NCBI GenBank assembly: GCA_016215445.1
Contig: JACRJL010000003.1
Coordinates: 528,924-592,923 of the forward strand
Direction of reading: 5' to 3'
Length of the DNA: 64,000 nt
Source of the DNA: Candidatus Roizmanbacteria bacterium
Lineage (GTDB): Bacteria > Patescibacteriota > Microgenomatia > UBA1406 > GWC2-37-13
The notes beneath the pieces are model-generated. The model was given only the letters and a program-made list of their open reading frames with translations. It had not been told where the DNA came from and ran no database searches. Shown piece after piece: positions 16,924-24,268 of this stretch (position 1 is its first letter; each line of letters begins with the position of its first letter). A program made the position numbers and the translations under genes.

Positions 16924-17056
16924 GGTTAATTAGATCAATTAATATAGTTCTTGTCAACGGACTATAACCTACAAAACTATTACTAAAAAGGTAATGCTTG
17001 AAATCTCCTTTTAAGCAAAGTACTATGTCCTCATATGTGGGTTATAACCTACAAAA
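16924..17056 (-). repeat. Right inverted repeat and duplicated upstream module
   Basis: Holds the right inverted repeat (16924-16943), TCAACGGACTATA (16954-16966, identical to the complement of 5023-5035), and two direct copies of TATAACCTACAAAA (16963-16976 and 17043-17056) that are the inverse of 3879-3892. On the minus strand TATAGT could be the -10 of the four-helix-bundle gene, with a leader of about 55 nt built from TCTAATTA-like units. The rest of the 226-nt gap holds the ribosome-binding site of the next gene and nothing else recognised. Confidence 0.55.
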
Positions 17057-17125
17057 ATACTTCAATTTCTACTTTAATCTCACTATTTTTTATTCAAATT
17101 TTTTCAGGAAAGGAGGTGAAAATAA

Positions 17126-18076
17126 ATGAAAAAAATAATAATAAGCATAATTCTATTAGTGGTTACACTTTTCTTTAAAGTGGGTCCTGCTAAAGCAGGT
17201 ATAACTTTATGGGATTTAACAGGTACGTATACAGTAGATTTTAATCTGGGTGGTGGTCATTATATTCATACAATGGATATCGATACAGTAGATTTATTTG
17301 CAGGTACATTCTCTGGCACTGGTTTTTATAACACGAATCCTGCTTATACGTGGAATGTTACGGGAACTATAAACGATGCAAATGTACTTTTTACAATTGT
17401 TTATACCGGATTGAATCCAGGCTATACCGTACATGCAACGGGAACGATTGCATCAGATGGAAGTATGTCTGGAACAGCAACAGGACCTGGACAAAACTTT
17501 ACTTGGATGACAACGTCAGGAACAGCTACTTTAACGGATGTGGGATTAGAATGGGGAAGTAAATTAACGCCTCCAAGTTGTGAAGCAAAGGGAAAACCTT
17601 TAGTTAATGTTACTTATAAAGTGCAAAATACGGTAGATTCAGGAGAGGGTGGTAATTATTGGGCTTATGATAATTTAAATCGTCATATTCAACTCTGGCA
17701 AACTGGAGAGTCAACATATTGCGCAGTAGTAAAATTCGAAGGGAAATATAATACTATTGCAGGGACATCACCAGGTAATACAGGAACAGTTCCAGATGAT
17801 TTGAAAGGTTCTTTCCAAGGTGGTTATAAAGCTATAATCACAGGATCATTTTTAAGTTCTCCGTTATGGAAAACGAACGGTAATCTAGGCACGATTGATT
17901 ATCAATGTGACGCGTCAGCTAATTGTCCAGGAGCTGTTGATTGGGTAGAGCAATATTTTAATCATGATTCAAATACTGGATTTAGCCAACCATGGTGGGG
18001 CTGGATTTATCATGGAGGGCATCATGGAACCTGGATTAATTCGAGCGATGGTAATCTAGGTGATATTACCGAGTAA
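17126..18076 (+). CDS. Secreted protein of unknown function
   Basis: 316 residues with a clear signal peptide (about 1-24, ending GPAKAG). The N-terminal half is a beta-rich domain with repeated TGT(I/Y/F) strands (GTYTVDF, GTFSGTGFYN, GTINDAN, GTIASDGSMSGTA), like lipocalin/META-type barrels that sample a substrate pocket. The C-terminal half has Trp/Gly-rich loops (NYWAYDNLNRHIQLWQTGES) and a His-rich patch (YHGGHHGTW). There is no anchor, so it is probably released. I do not recognise a family. It is one of only three genes here with a near-perfect Shine-Dalgarno site, AGGAGGTGA 9 nt before the ATG, and it ends in a strong terminator, so it is a self-contained and probably well-expressed unit. 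Confidence 0.75.
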   Translation: MKKIIISIILLVVTLFFKVGPAKAGITLWDLTGTYTVDFNLGGGHYIHTMDIDTVDLFAGTFSGTGFYNTNPAYTWNVTGTINDANVLFTIVYTGLNPGYTVHATGTIASDGSMSGTATGPGQNFTWMTTSGTATLTDVGLEWGSKLTPPSCEAKGKPLVNVTYKVQNTVDSGEGGNYWAYDNLNRHIQLWQTGESTYCAVVKFEGKYNTIAGTSPGNTGTVPDDLKGSFQGGYKAIITGSFLSSPLWKTNGNLGTIDYQCDASANCPGAVDWVEQYFNHDSNTGFSQPWWGWIYHGGHHGTWINSSDGNLGDITE

Positions 18077-18084
18077 GTATACAA

Positions 18085-18119
18085 ACAACCCATCGGGAAA
18101 CCGGTGGGTTGTTTTTTTG
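18085..18119 (+). terminator. Rho-independent terminator
   Basis: ACAACCCATCGG, a GAAA tetraloop and CCGGTGGGTTGT form a 12-bp stem (one G-T pair), followed by seven T. It ends the secreted-protein transcript. Confidence 0.93.
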
Positions 18120-18142
18120 TTTGAAAACGGTATCATTAATTA

Positions 18143-18868
18143 ATGAACCTTTTAGCAACTCCAAAAGTTCAATTGGCTTTGTTTCTCATTGCAATAATTC
18201 TGGCAAACTTATTCTTAAATTTCTCGCCTTATCTTCTAATTTACTTTGTTTTGACAATTAGTTTAGCACTTTTATCAGACCATATGTTTGTCTGGGCCAG
18301 GAAGATTAAGCCTTTTTTTCTTTCCGCGGCCATAGTGAGCGGTTTGATCATTGCTCTTTTAAATTCTCCAAGAAATTCCATTTTGGAAATGTTTTTAATG
18401 GTTGTTATAGCTATAGCTTCCAAGCATTTTCTTAAATATAAAGGTCGCCATATTTTCAACCCGGCAGCTTTCGGGTTGTTTTTTGGTAGCCTGTTTTTCA
18501 AAAACCAAGTTGCCTGGTGGGGGATATCTTCAAGTTCAGTTGTAGTATGGGTTTTGCTTATTTTAACAGGCTATGTAGCCATATTTCGCTCGAGAAAAAT
18601 CAGCTCAATACTTTCCTTTTTTATTGTCTATAATATATTGGCATTTGTTCTTACACGGCAGTTTAATATCTTTGATCCGACAGTCATCTTTTTCTCATTA
18701 GTGATGTTACCTGAGCCGATGACTTCTCCCAACCGGCCGTTTATACAGCTCAATTATGGAGTTACTGTGGCGGTTTTGACCTATTTTTTGGCGAAGGTGA
18801 ACTTTCTTCCCGACGTTTTATTAAGTTCTCTCCTTTTGTCGAATCTGTTATTTGCTAACAAAAAGTAG
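18143..18868 (+). CDS. Orphan RnfD/NqrB-like membrane protein
   Basis: 241 residues, about eight to nine membrane helices. KGRHIFNPAAFGLFFG near residue 105 and LPEPMTSPNRP near residue 197 match conserved signatures of the RnfD/NqrB family of ion-translocating electron-transport complexes, where the second motif resembles TDPxTSP. The protein is shorter than RnfD (about 320-350 aa), and no other rnf or nqr gene is present. It therefore cannot form a classical Rnf complex from genes in this window and may be a solitary flavin-binding membrane protein. The start codon comes about 25 nt after the upstream terminator. Its 3' end overlaps the convergent phosphodiester glycosidase gene by 21 nt. 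Confidence 0.75.
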   Translation: MNLLATPKVQLALFLIAIILANLFLNFSPYLLIYFVLTISLALLSDHMFVWARKIKPFFLSAAIVSGLIIALLNSPRNSILEMFLMVVIAIASKHFLKYKGRHIFNPAAFGLFFGSLFFKNQVAWWGISSSSVVVWVLLILTGYVAIFRSRKISSILSFFIVYNILAFVLTRQFNIFDPTVIFFSLVMLPEPMTSPNRPFIQLNYGVTVAVLTYFLAKVNFLPDVLLSSLLLSNLLFANKK

Positions 18869-20059
18869 AACGTTTGGTAGATTGCGTCCCGGTCCGGTTT
18901 TATAGCCTCCGCTCCAAAGTGCAGTCGAACCTCCATCGTCAAGATTCAGGACATTTTGAATGCCTAGAGAATGGACAACGTAAGCGGCCTCGGCTACTGT
19001 GGCGTTAAAAACGACGCCAATATAAGCGGTCGAACCGGAGGCTCCGACAAAGCTTCTTGATCCTTTTGAGCCTCGTTTCGGTTCTCCATCACCGGTAAAA
19101 ACGATATTTCCTCCGGATACGAGCAAAGGTTGCATCGCCAGAACCGCGTCTACCCCGGTATCGCGACCCCATTCAAGCGACTGACCGACAAAACGGGCTG
19201 AACTACCGGAAAATATCACTGCGGGAACCGTACTATAGACATTATTGTCAGAATTAATGTATTTCTTATTTTTATTCATGAGTAGAGTATCGAAGGAATT
19301 TTTTTTGTCGGCGCAGGAAGGGTAGTCGGCCGGGCAGAAATAGGAGCCGTTGATTCCGGCAAATGCGCCGCTACGGGAAACATAGTCGGCCAGAGACATG
19401 ACCGGACAGTCGTTTTTACAGTCAGAATCTGACGCCGTATCAACAATGACCCGGGTAGAGTTCTGATCGGCGGCGACTATATAAACGAGAAATTCCCCTA
19501 GTTCGTTTTTGACCACCTGGCTTGAAAAACCCGAACCTGGAGGAGTATTGCTTTCTTTGACATTTGCCGGGATTTGGAAAGAGGCGACGATCTTTTGCCT
19601 TTCTTCATCTATTGCCTTGCTCAATATATCTAGATCGGCTTCGGCTGACGAATAGTTTCTTTCCGAAAGTAGTTTTAAAATATCGGCGAAAGATGCGTCA
19701 AATTTGGCGGTATTTTTGGTTTGGGCTTTCAGATCAAGGAGTTTTTCGTAAACTTTTACAGATTGATCGTAAGTATTCTCAATGCTTTTTATTTTTCCCT
19801 CGAGGTCTTTATTAATTTTGTACTGATCCTGAGATTTCAGATCTTTTAGTTCGGCTGACATTGAGGAAAGGGTTTTTTCTGTTTTCACTTTAATTAAATA
19901 AAGTGAGGTAATCTGGGTGGAGGTTTTTTTATAGTAATAGTAAGCGCCGTATAAAAGGCCGACAAAAGCCACTAAGCTGATAATGACTTCAACTACCTTT
20001 AGTGGTCCTTTAAAGCTTCTTTTAGCCATTAATAAAATTGTACCAAAATATAATATCAC
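18848..20059 (-). CDS. Membrane-anchored phosphodiester glycosidase (NAGPA/DUF2233 family)
   Basis: 403 residues. One N-terminal helix (about 22-42) acts as anchor, followed by a coiled-coil stalk (about 50-165) and then a phosphodiester glycosidase domain (about 185-403). Family marks are GINGSYFCP near residue 237, GVDAVLAMQPLLV, and the NLDDGGSTALW signature near residue 374. Members remove alpha-GlcNAc or related caps from phosphodiesters; bacterial ones are linked to exopolysaccharide or wall teichoic-type glycan turnover. The polysaccharide gene cluster starts 600 bp away. The coiled-coil stalk would hold the catalytic domain away from the membrane. The first ATG in the track may be eleven codons early, since MAKRSFKG is also a sensible start. 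It overlaps the upstream gene by 4 nt. Confidence 0.87.
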   Translation of the reverse strand: MILYFGTILLMAKRSFKGPLKVVEVIISLVAFVGLLYGAYYYYKKTSTQITSLYLIKVKTEKTLSSMSAELKDLKSQDQYKINKDLEGKIKSIENTYDQSVKVYEKLLDLKAQTKNTAKFDASFADILKLLSERNYSSAEADLDILSKAIDEERQKIVASFQIPANVKESNTPPGSGFSSQVVKNELGEFLVYIVAADQNSTRVIVDTASDSDCKNDCPVMSLADYVSRSGAFAGINGSYFCPADYPSCADKKNSFDTLLMNKNKKYINSDNNVYSTVPAVIFSGSSARFVGQSLEWGRDTGVDAVLAMQPLLVSGGNIVFTGDGEPKRGSKGSRSFVGASGSTAYIGVVFNATVAEAAYVVHSLGIQNVLNLDDGGSTALWSGGYKTGPGRNLPNVLLFVSK

Positions 20060-20523
20060 TGAGCAATTTCACTAGCATTAAAATATCCAGCTGCATATAG
20101 AACTTCCTTTGAAGGAAGAACCATTAAATTGAACCCACCCAAAGAGGCATGTTTGGGATCTAGTCGCACGAAGGATTTCCCTTCAAACTCATCTGGTCCT
20201 CTTCTAGGAATATTTAATGGTATTCCTCCTACCATACCTCCTATAGGTTCGCCTCCGATTGCTTTAACTAGTTCGGAATAAGCACCGATTTCGGTAAGAT
20301 GAAAAACATAAAGACCAGAGGTAGGAGATTTTGTAACTCCTGCGTAACATGAATAAGCGCCTCCTGTTAACTTCGGAATTCCTGTCAAAGGTACTACTGC
20401 GGGATATTCTAAGATAGATTCCTGTCCAAATTGACCGATAATTTCCTCTGCCATTTTTGTCCAACTTTTGATACCAACATCAAATTGTCGAAAACCTTCA
20501 AACCTAGTAAATCTTTCTGCCAT
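20056..20523 (-). CDS. Hypothetical protein, 155 aa
   Basis: I do not recognise this protein. It is soluble, Gly-rich (LTGGAYSCYAGV, GGEPIGGMVGGIPLN), with alternating beta strands and two short helices and a single Cys near residue 60. The GGAYSCYAGV...GLYVFHL layout is faintly like CheD-type deamidases, but the catalytic pattern is not convincing. It shares a 4-nt overlap with the downstream glycosidase gene, so the two are co-transcribed. A TATAAT box ends 9 nt before the ATG. Confidence 0.65.
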   Translation of the reverse strand: MAERFTRFEGFRQFDVGIKSWTKMAEEIIGQFGQESILEYPAVVPLTGIPKLTGGAYSCYAGVTKSPTSGLYVFHLTEIGAYSELVKAIGGEPIGGMVGGIPLNIPRRGPDEFEGKSFVRLDPKHASLGGFNLMVLPSKEVLYAAGYFNASEIAQ

Positions 20524-20532
20524 TTATAAGTA

Positions 20533-20538
20533 ATTATA
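20533..20538 (-). promoter_or_regulatory. -10 box of the 20523 gene
   Basis: TATAAT on the minus strand ends 9 nt before the ATG; leader of 0-3 nt predicted. The -35 is weak. Confidence 0.55.
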
Positions 20539-20563
20539 CTGATTAAAAAATGGATTTTTTACT

Positions 20564-20593
20564 TTGTTAGGTTTGGAGTAAGCTTGATATAAT
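20564..20593 (+). promoter_or_regulatory. Promoter of the polysaccharide cluster
   Basis: TTGTTA, an 18-nt spacer and an extended TGATATAAT; the -10 ends 7 nt before the ATG at 20601. Predicted leaderless transcript for the five-gene cluster. Confidence 0.6.
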
Positions 20594-20600
20594 ATGGAGT

Positions 20601-21419
20601 ATGAAATCTTCGCTTTCTGTCCTTATTATCACAAAAAACAACGAGGAAACTATTGGGGGAACTCTTCAATCTGTCATGGATTTTGACGAAATTGTTGTTG
20701 TCGATAGTAATTCAAGTGATAAAACAATAAATATAATTCAAAAGTCAAAAGTCAAAAGTCAAAAATATAATTCAAAAGTCAAAATTTATCAAAAAGAATT
20801 TGAAGATATTGGAAGACAAAGAGCTTACGGGTTAAAAAATGTGACAGAAGAGTGGGTACTGATTCTTGATTCAGACGAAATAGTTTCCCAAAAATTAAAA
20901 GAAGAGATGTTAAAACGAATTCATGATGATAAAAATCGTTTTTCCGCCTATGAGATTCCTTTTCAGAATTATTTTCTGGGTCGACAACTAAACTATGGCG
21001 GGGAAAATTATAAAATGGTTAGACTTTTTAAAAAGAATGCTATAGAAATAAAGCCCTCGATGGTCCACAACAAAATGATTGTTAAATCCGGAAAAATTGG
21101 AAAGCTCAAGAGTAAAATCCACCATCACTCATATCGTTCTATAGTCCAGTTTTATAGGAAGTTTACAGATTACGCTATCAGAACAGCCCAGGTAAAATTA
21201 GAAGCTGGAGAAAAAAGTTCTTTGAAAAAAATCTTCCTTTATCCTCCTCACATGTTTTGGGCAAGATTTATAAAAGACCAAGGATATAAAGACGGAATGT
21301 TCAGAATACCTTTGGATTTTGGGTTTGCCTATATGGAATTTCTGACCTATTTTTTATTATTTATCTATAACCAATTATTAACCCCGGAGGTTGTATTTCG
21401 GGCTTTGAAAAGGCGCTAA
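20601..21419 (+). CDS. Family 2 glycosyltransferase
   Basis: 272 residues. It has the GT-A opening SVLIITKNNEETIGGTLQSV, a nucleotide-binding Asp in VVVDSNSSD near residue 35, and the metal-binding WVLILDSDEIV near residue 93. The C-terminal region around HHHSYRSIVQFYRKF is typical of the lipid-A/LPS core WaaE-like branch (beta-1,4-glucosyltransferase type), with a hydrophobic C-terminal segment that may touch the membrane. It is the first gene of the polysaccharide cluster. Its sequence between the first and second strands contains a local duplication (ATATAATTCAAAAGTCAAAA twice, 34 bp apart) that adds about 9-11 residues. Confidence 0.9.
   Translation: MKSSLSVLIITKNNEETIGGTLQSVMDFDEIVVVDSNSSDKTINIIQKSKVKSQKYNSKVKIYQKEFEDIGRQRAYGLKNVTEEWVLILDSDEIVSQKLKEEMLKRIHDDKNRFSAYEIPFQNYFLGRQLNYGGENYKMVRLFKKNAIEIKPSMVHNKMIVKSGKIGKLKSKIHHHSYRSIVQFYRKFTDYAIRTAQVKLEAGEKSSLKKIFLYPPHMFWARFIKDQGYKDGMFRIPLDFGFAYMEFLTYFLLFIYNQLLTPEVVFRALKRR
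20731..20784 (+). repeat. Tandem duplication inside glycosyltransferase gene
   Basis: ATATAATTCAAAAGTCAAAA occurs at 20731-20750 and again at 20765-20784, with further AAAAGTC units between. The offset is 34 bp, so the two copies are read in different frames. The encoded Lys/Ser/Val-rich loop is extra relative to a usual GT2 spacing. Confidence 0.7.
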
Positions 21420-21425
21420 ATATAT

Positions 21426-23342
21426 ATGAAAATAGCTTTTATTTTTGTCCTTTATAAAACTCCGATATCTGAAGTTGAAAGGTTAAAAAAAGAAATTAAA
21501 ACGTTACACGTTACACGTTATAAGTCATACTTCATAGACAATACTATTCTTAATAGGGGTTATGCAGCGGGCGTCAATGCCGGTCTTAAAAAAGCTCTTA
21601 AAGACGGTTGCGATTTATTTATTATTGCCAATCCAGACATTTCTTTAAATCGTCTAAATGAAATGAACCTTCTTGAAGCTAAAAAGCATTTTGATATCTG
21701 GGGTTTTGCCATGAATCAAGATGGTAAAACATATTTCGGGGGAGAAATAGACCGGTGGAGAATGAGCGGAGGATTAATAGTTAAAAAGCCAAGAAAAAGA
21801 TTTCAACCTGTAGATTTTGTATCAGGATCTTTAATGGTCATAAAAAAGAGTGTGATTGATAAGATCGGATTTCTGGACACAACCTATTTTTTATACTACG
21901 AAGAAGTAGACTATTGTTACAGAGCAAGACTGGCCGAACTCAAGGTAGGAATCGATTCAAACATCAGTTACGATCATTTCGAGGTCTCTAAAACCAATTC
22001 GTCCAAAAACTATTATTTATTTAAAAATAGAGTAAAGTTTTTACTCAAATACGGAACTATAAAACAAAAATTTCGTGAATTCTTAAGACTACCAAAAACT
22101 ATTTACGAAGAGATTCTTAAACGTCCTTTTTACTTGAATTTTTTCAGCCTTAATTTTTCGTCTCTAGTCAATAAAGTGCTTCACTTTTTTCTTTTTCTGA
22201 TGCTGATCAGATATTTTCGGCCGGAAGACTATGCCATCTATACTTTGGCTTGGACTCATATCGGATTGCTGCTGCCTCTTTTGGACTTTGGAACAACTTC
22301 TTACGGCCTGGTCAATCTTGTCAACCAAAACGACAGGCAGTCTTCGACACTTTTTTCTTTCCGAGCAGTTTTGTCTCTTCTTACATGTCTGTTAACTATC
22401 GGATTGGCTTTCTTATTCAACTATCAAACCGAACTAATCCTTCCCATTATTCTTACTTCATTTGTTATTTTTGCCAATATGTTTTCAGGGTCGTTTTTAA
22501 TTTTTGCCTCAGTCGCCCAGAAATCGTATCTCGTATCGCTTGTATCGATGATCTTTCAAATCATTCTCGTAATTTCCCTGATTCTCGGCATAGTTTTTTC
22601 AAAAAAACTGATGATTGTTTTTTGGCTGATTTTCATACTTTATAATCTTTATTCAGTAGTAAACTTCTATCTATTAAAAAAACAGGTAAAAAATCTAAAA
22701 TTCGTTTTCGATCCGCGTTCATGGTTCAGGATCGGCGCTAAATCTATAGTTTTTCTAATTATAAGTTTATTGGCTGGTTTTTATTCCAAAGTTGACGTTT
22801 TGCTATTAAATTTTATCAAGGGAGAAAAGGCTGTTGGCATCTATTCGGCGGGTTACCGTTTTCTGGATGCTTTGATGTTTATTGTCAGTGCGTACAATGT
22901 TTCGTCGATGACGCTCCTATCTAAACTTGCTAAAACCAGTAAAAGCGAATTTTTGGCCAAAATCAAAAGGGATTTGGTTTTAGTTTTAGCGATCGGAGGT
23001 TTAACGGCTTTAGGCCTTTATTTTCTCTCGCCGATAATTTTACCGAGGTTTTTAAAAGGCGACTACTCTCTTTCCATCCAAGTACTCAGGATCATTATTT
23101 TCTCCCTTCCCTTGATACTTTTGACTTCGATTGCGTTAAATGGCCTCTATGGTTTGAAGAAAGCCAAATGGGTGATTGGTTTGTTTATTTTTCAACTTAT
23201 TTTTAATACGGTGGGTAATTTGATTTTTATCCCGCTTTACAGTTATTTTGCATCGGCGTATGTGAGTTTGATCGGCGAAACTATCAACGTGTTAGTATCT
23301 TTTATAATTTTAAGAAAAGCAATCAATGAAAATTTCCGTTGA
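21426..23342 (+). CDS. Glycosyltransferase 2 - polysaccharide flippase fusion
   Basis: 638 residues in one frame. Residues 1 to about 230 form a GT2 domain of the rhamnosyltransferase type (NRGYAAGVNAGL, IANPDISLN as the metal site, FVSGSLMVIKKSV, YYEEVDYCYRA). From about 240 to the end are 12 or so membrane helices of a Wzx/MATE-like polysaccharide exporter (FRPEDYAIYTLAWTH, GEKAVGIYSAGYRFLDAL). Normally these are separate proteins; here the enzyme that adds a sugar and the flippase that moves the lipid-linked product are joined. There is no stop or frameshift in the joining region. It starts 6 nt after the previous gene and overlaps the next by 17 nt. An ACGTTACACGTTACACGTTA repeat lies in codons 26-32. 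Confidence 0.88.
   Translation: MKIAFIFVLYKTPISEVERLKKEIKTLHVTRYKSYFIDNTILNRGYAAGVNAGLKKALKDGCDLFIIANPDISLNRLNEMNLLEAKKHFDIWGFAMNQDGKTYFGGEIDRWRMSGGLIVKKPRKRFQPVDFVSGSLMVIKKSVIDKIGFLDTTYFLYYEEVDYCYRARLAELKVGIDSNISYDHFEVSKTNSSKNYYLFKNRVKFLLKYGTIKQKFREFLRLPKTIYEEILKRPFYLNFFSLNFSSLVNKVLHFFLFLMLIRYFRPEDYAIYTLAWTHIGLLLPLLDFGTTSYGLVNLVNQNDRQSSTLFSFRAVLSLLTCLLTIGLAFLFNYQTELILPIILTSFVIFANMFSGSFLIFASVAQKSYLVSLVSMIFQIILVISLILGIVFSKKLMIVFWLIFILYNLYSVVNFYLLKKQVKNLKFVFDPRSWFRIGAKSIVFLIISLLAGFYSKVDVLLLNFIKGEKAVGIYSAGYRFLDALMFIVSAYNVSSMTLLSKLAKTSKSEFLAKIKRDLVLVLAIGGLTALGLYFLSPIILPRFLKGDYSLSIQVLRIIIFSLPLILLTSIALNGLYGLKKAKWVIGLFIFQLIFNTVGNLIFIPLYSYFASAYVSLIGETINVLVSFIILRKAINENFR
21501..21520 (+). repeat. Intragenic ACGTTACACGTTA repeat, copy 1
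   Basis: ACGTTACACGTTACACGTTA is a 7-bp-period tandem (ACGTTAC). It shares the 13-mer ACGTTACACGTTA with 23812-23824 in the next glycosyltransferase gene, and in both it is read as TLHV. Confidence 0.7.
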
Positions 23343-24264
23343 CGGTGGGGGACTGGGAGCAAAAAAAGGGGAGAGATATGGCAACTATGTTTTTTCGGAA
23401 AATTTAATAAAAGCCTTGACAAGGTTTGATAAATCAAACCACTACGTTATTTACACTTTAGATAAATTAAAACCGCGTTTTGCCTGGTCAAAAATCAGAT
23501 TGAGCTTGGAAGAATTGAAAGAAAAAAAAGATGTTTTTCTTGCTTTAAATCAGGCGGTTCCTCTTTATGTTTCCGGAAAAATTGTCACTTTTTGTCACGG
23601 TTTCTCCTACTATTTTTTTCCTAAAAACTATTCATTGAGAGATAATATTCGTCTTAGAAATCAATTGGATGAAATGATTTTCAAGTCTGACACTATTATC
23701 GTCTCATCGCTTAAAGTGAAAAAAGAATTAGAATCTATTGCTATCAAGTATTCAAAAAAAAATAAAGTAAAAGTAATTCCCTTTGGGATACCATTTGATA
23801 TGGCACCTCATACGTTACACGTTAAACGCAACACCCTCAAAGATTATTTTCTCTATGTCGGTATGGATCATCCGATAAAAAATATTGAGCTCTTGAAAAA
23901 AGCGTTTGGGGAAATAAAAAAATTGGAGAAGTTTAAGAGGTATAAACTGATTATGGCGACCGAAAATGTTGCCAGGTCTAAGTTGATACGACTTTACCAA
24001 GGCGCTTCCGCTTTGTTGACCGCTTCGTATTATGAAAGCTTCAATCTACCGGTCCTCGAGGCACTTTCCCAGGGAACTCCGGTTATTGGTTTAGAATCGG
24101 CCATAATTCCGGAGTTTAAACCGTACGTTCAAACTGCCCATAATTTAAAGGGTTTCATAAATCAGATGAAAAACATCAGGCCTCTCAATTTACAGATTGT
24201 CAATAAATTAAGAAAAGAATTCAACTGGAAGAATTACGTTGAAAAATTGGTAAAATTGTACTAA
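23326..24264 (+). CDS. Family 4 glycosyltransferase
   Basis: 312 residues, GT-B fold. The N-terminal half contains VDGGGLGAKKGERYGNYVF and a FCHGFSYY element. The C-terminal half has the donor-binding part YFLYVGMDHPIKNIELL, then the EX7E-like ASYYESFNLPVLEALSQGTPVIG near residue 250, which identifies GT4-type retaining transferases using nucleotide sugars. It is short for GT4 (usually 350-400). It overlaps the flippase fusion by 17 nt and is followed after 4 nt by another GT2 gene, so it is cluster-internal. A 13-bp ACGTTACACGTTA repeat inserts TLHV near residue 165 between the two domains. Confidence 0.88.
   Translation: MKISVDGGGLGAKKGERYGNYVFSENLIKALTRFDKSNHYVIYTLDKLKPRFAWSKIRLSLEELKEKKDVFLALNQAVPLYVSGKIVTFCHGFSYYFFPKNYSLRDNIRLRNQLDEMIFKSDTIIVSSLKVKKELESIAIKYSKKNKVKVIPFGIPFDMAPHTLHVKRNTLKDYFLYVGMDHPIKNIELLKKAFGEIKKLEKFKRYKLIMATENVARSKLIRLYQGASALLTASYYESFNLPVLEALSQGTPVIGLESAIIPEFKPYVQTAHNLKGFINQMKNIRPLNLQIVNKLRKEFNWKNYVEKLVKLY
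23812..23824 (+). repeat. Intragenic ACGTTACACGTTA repeat, copy 2
   Basis: Identical 13-mer to that inside 21501-21520 and read in the same frame (TLHV). It lies in the linker between the two Rossmann domains of the GT4 enzyme. Confidence 0.7.
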
Positions 24265-24268
24265 GAAT

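Noticed and set aside
20056-20523. CheD-like deamidase
   Set aside because: Only a loose resemblance of Gly-rich strands; the Cys/His catalytic pattern could not be placed.
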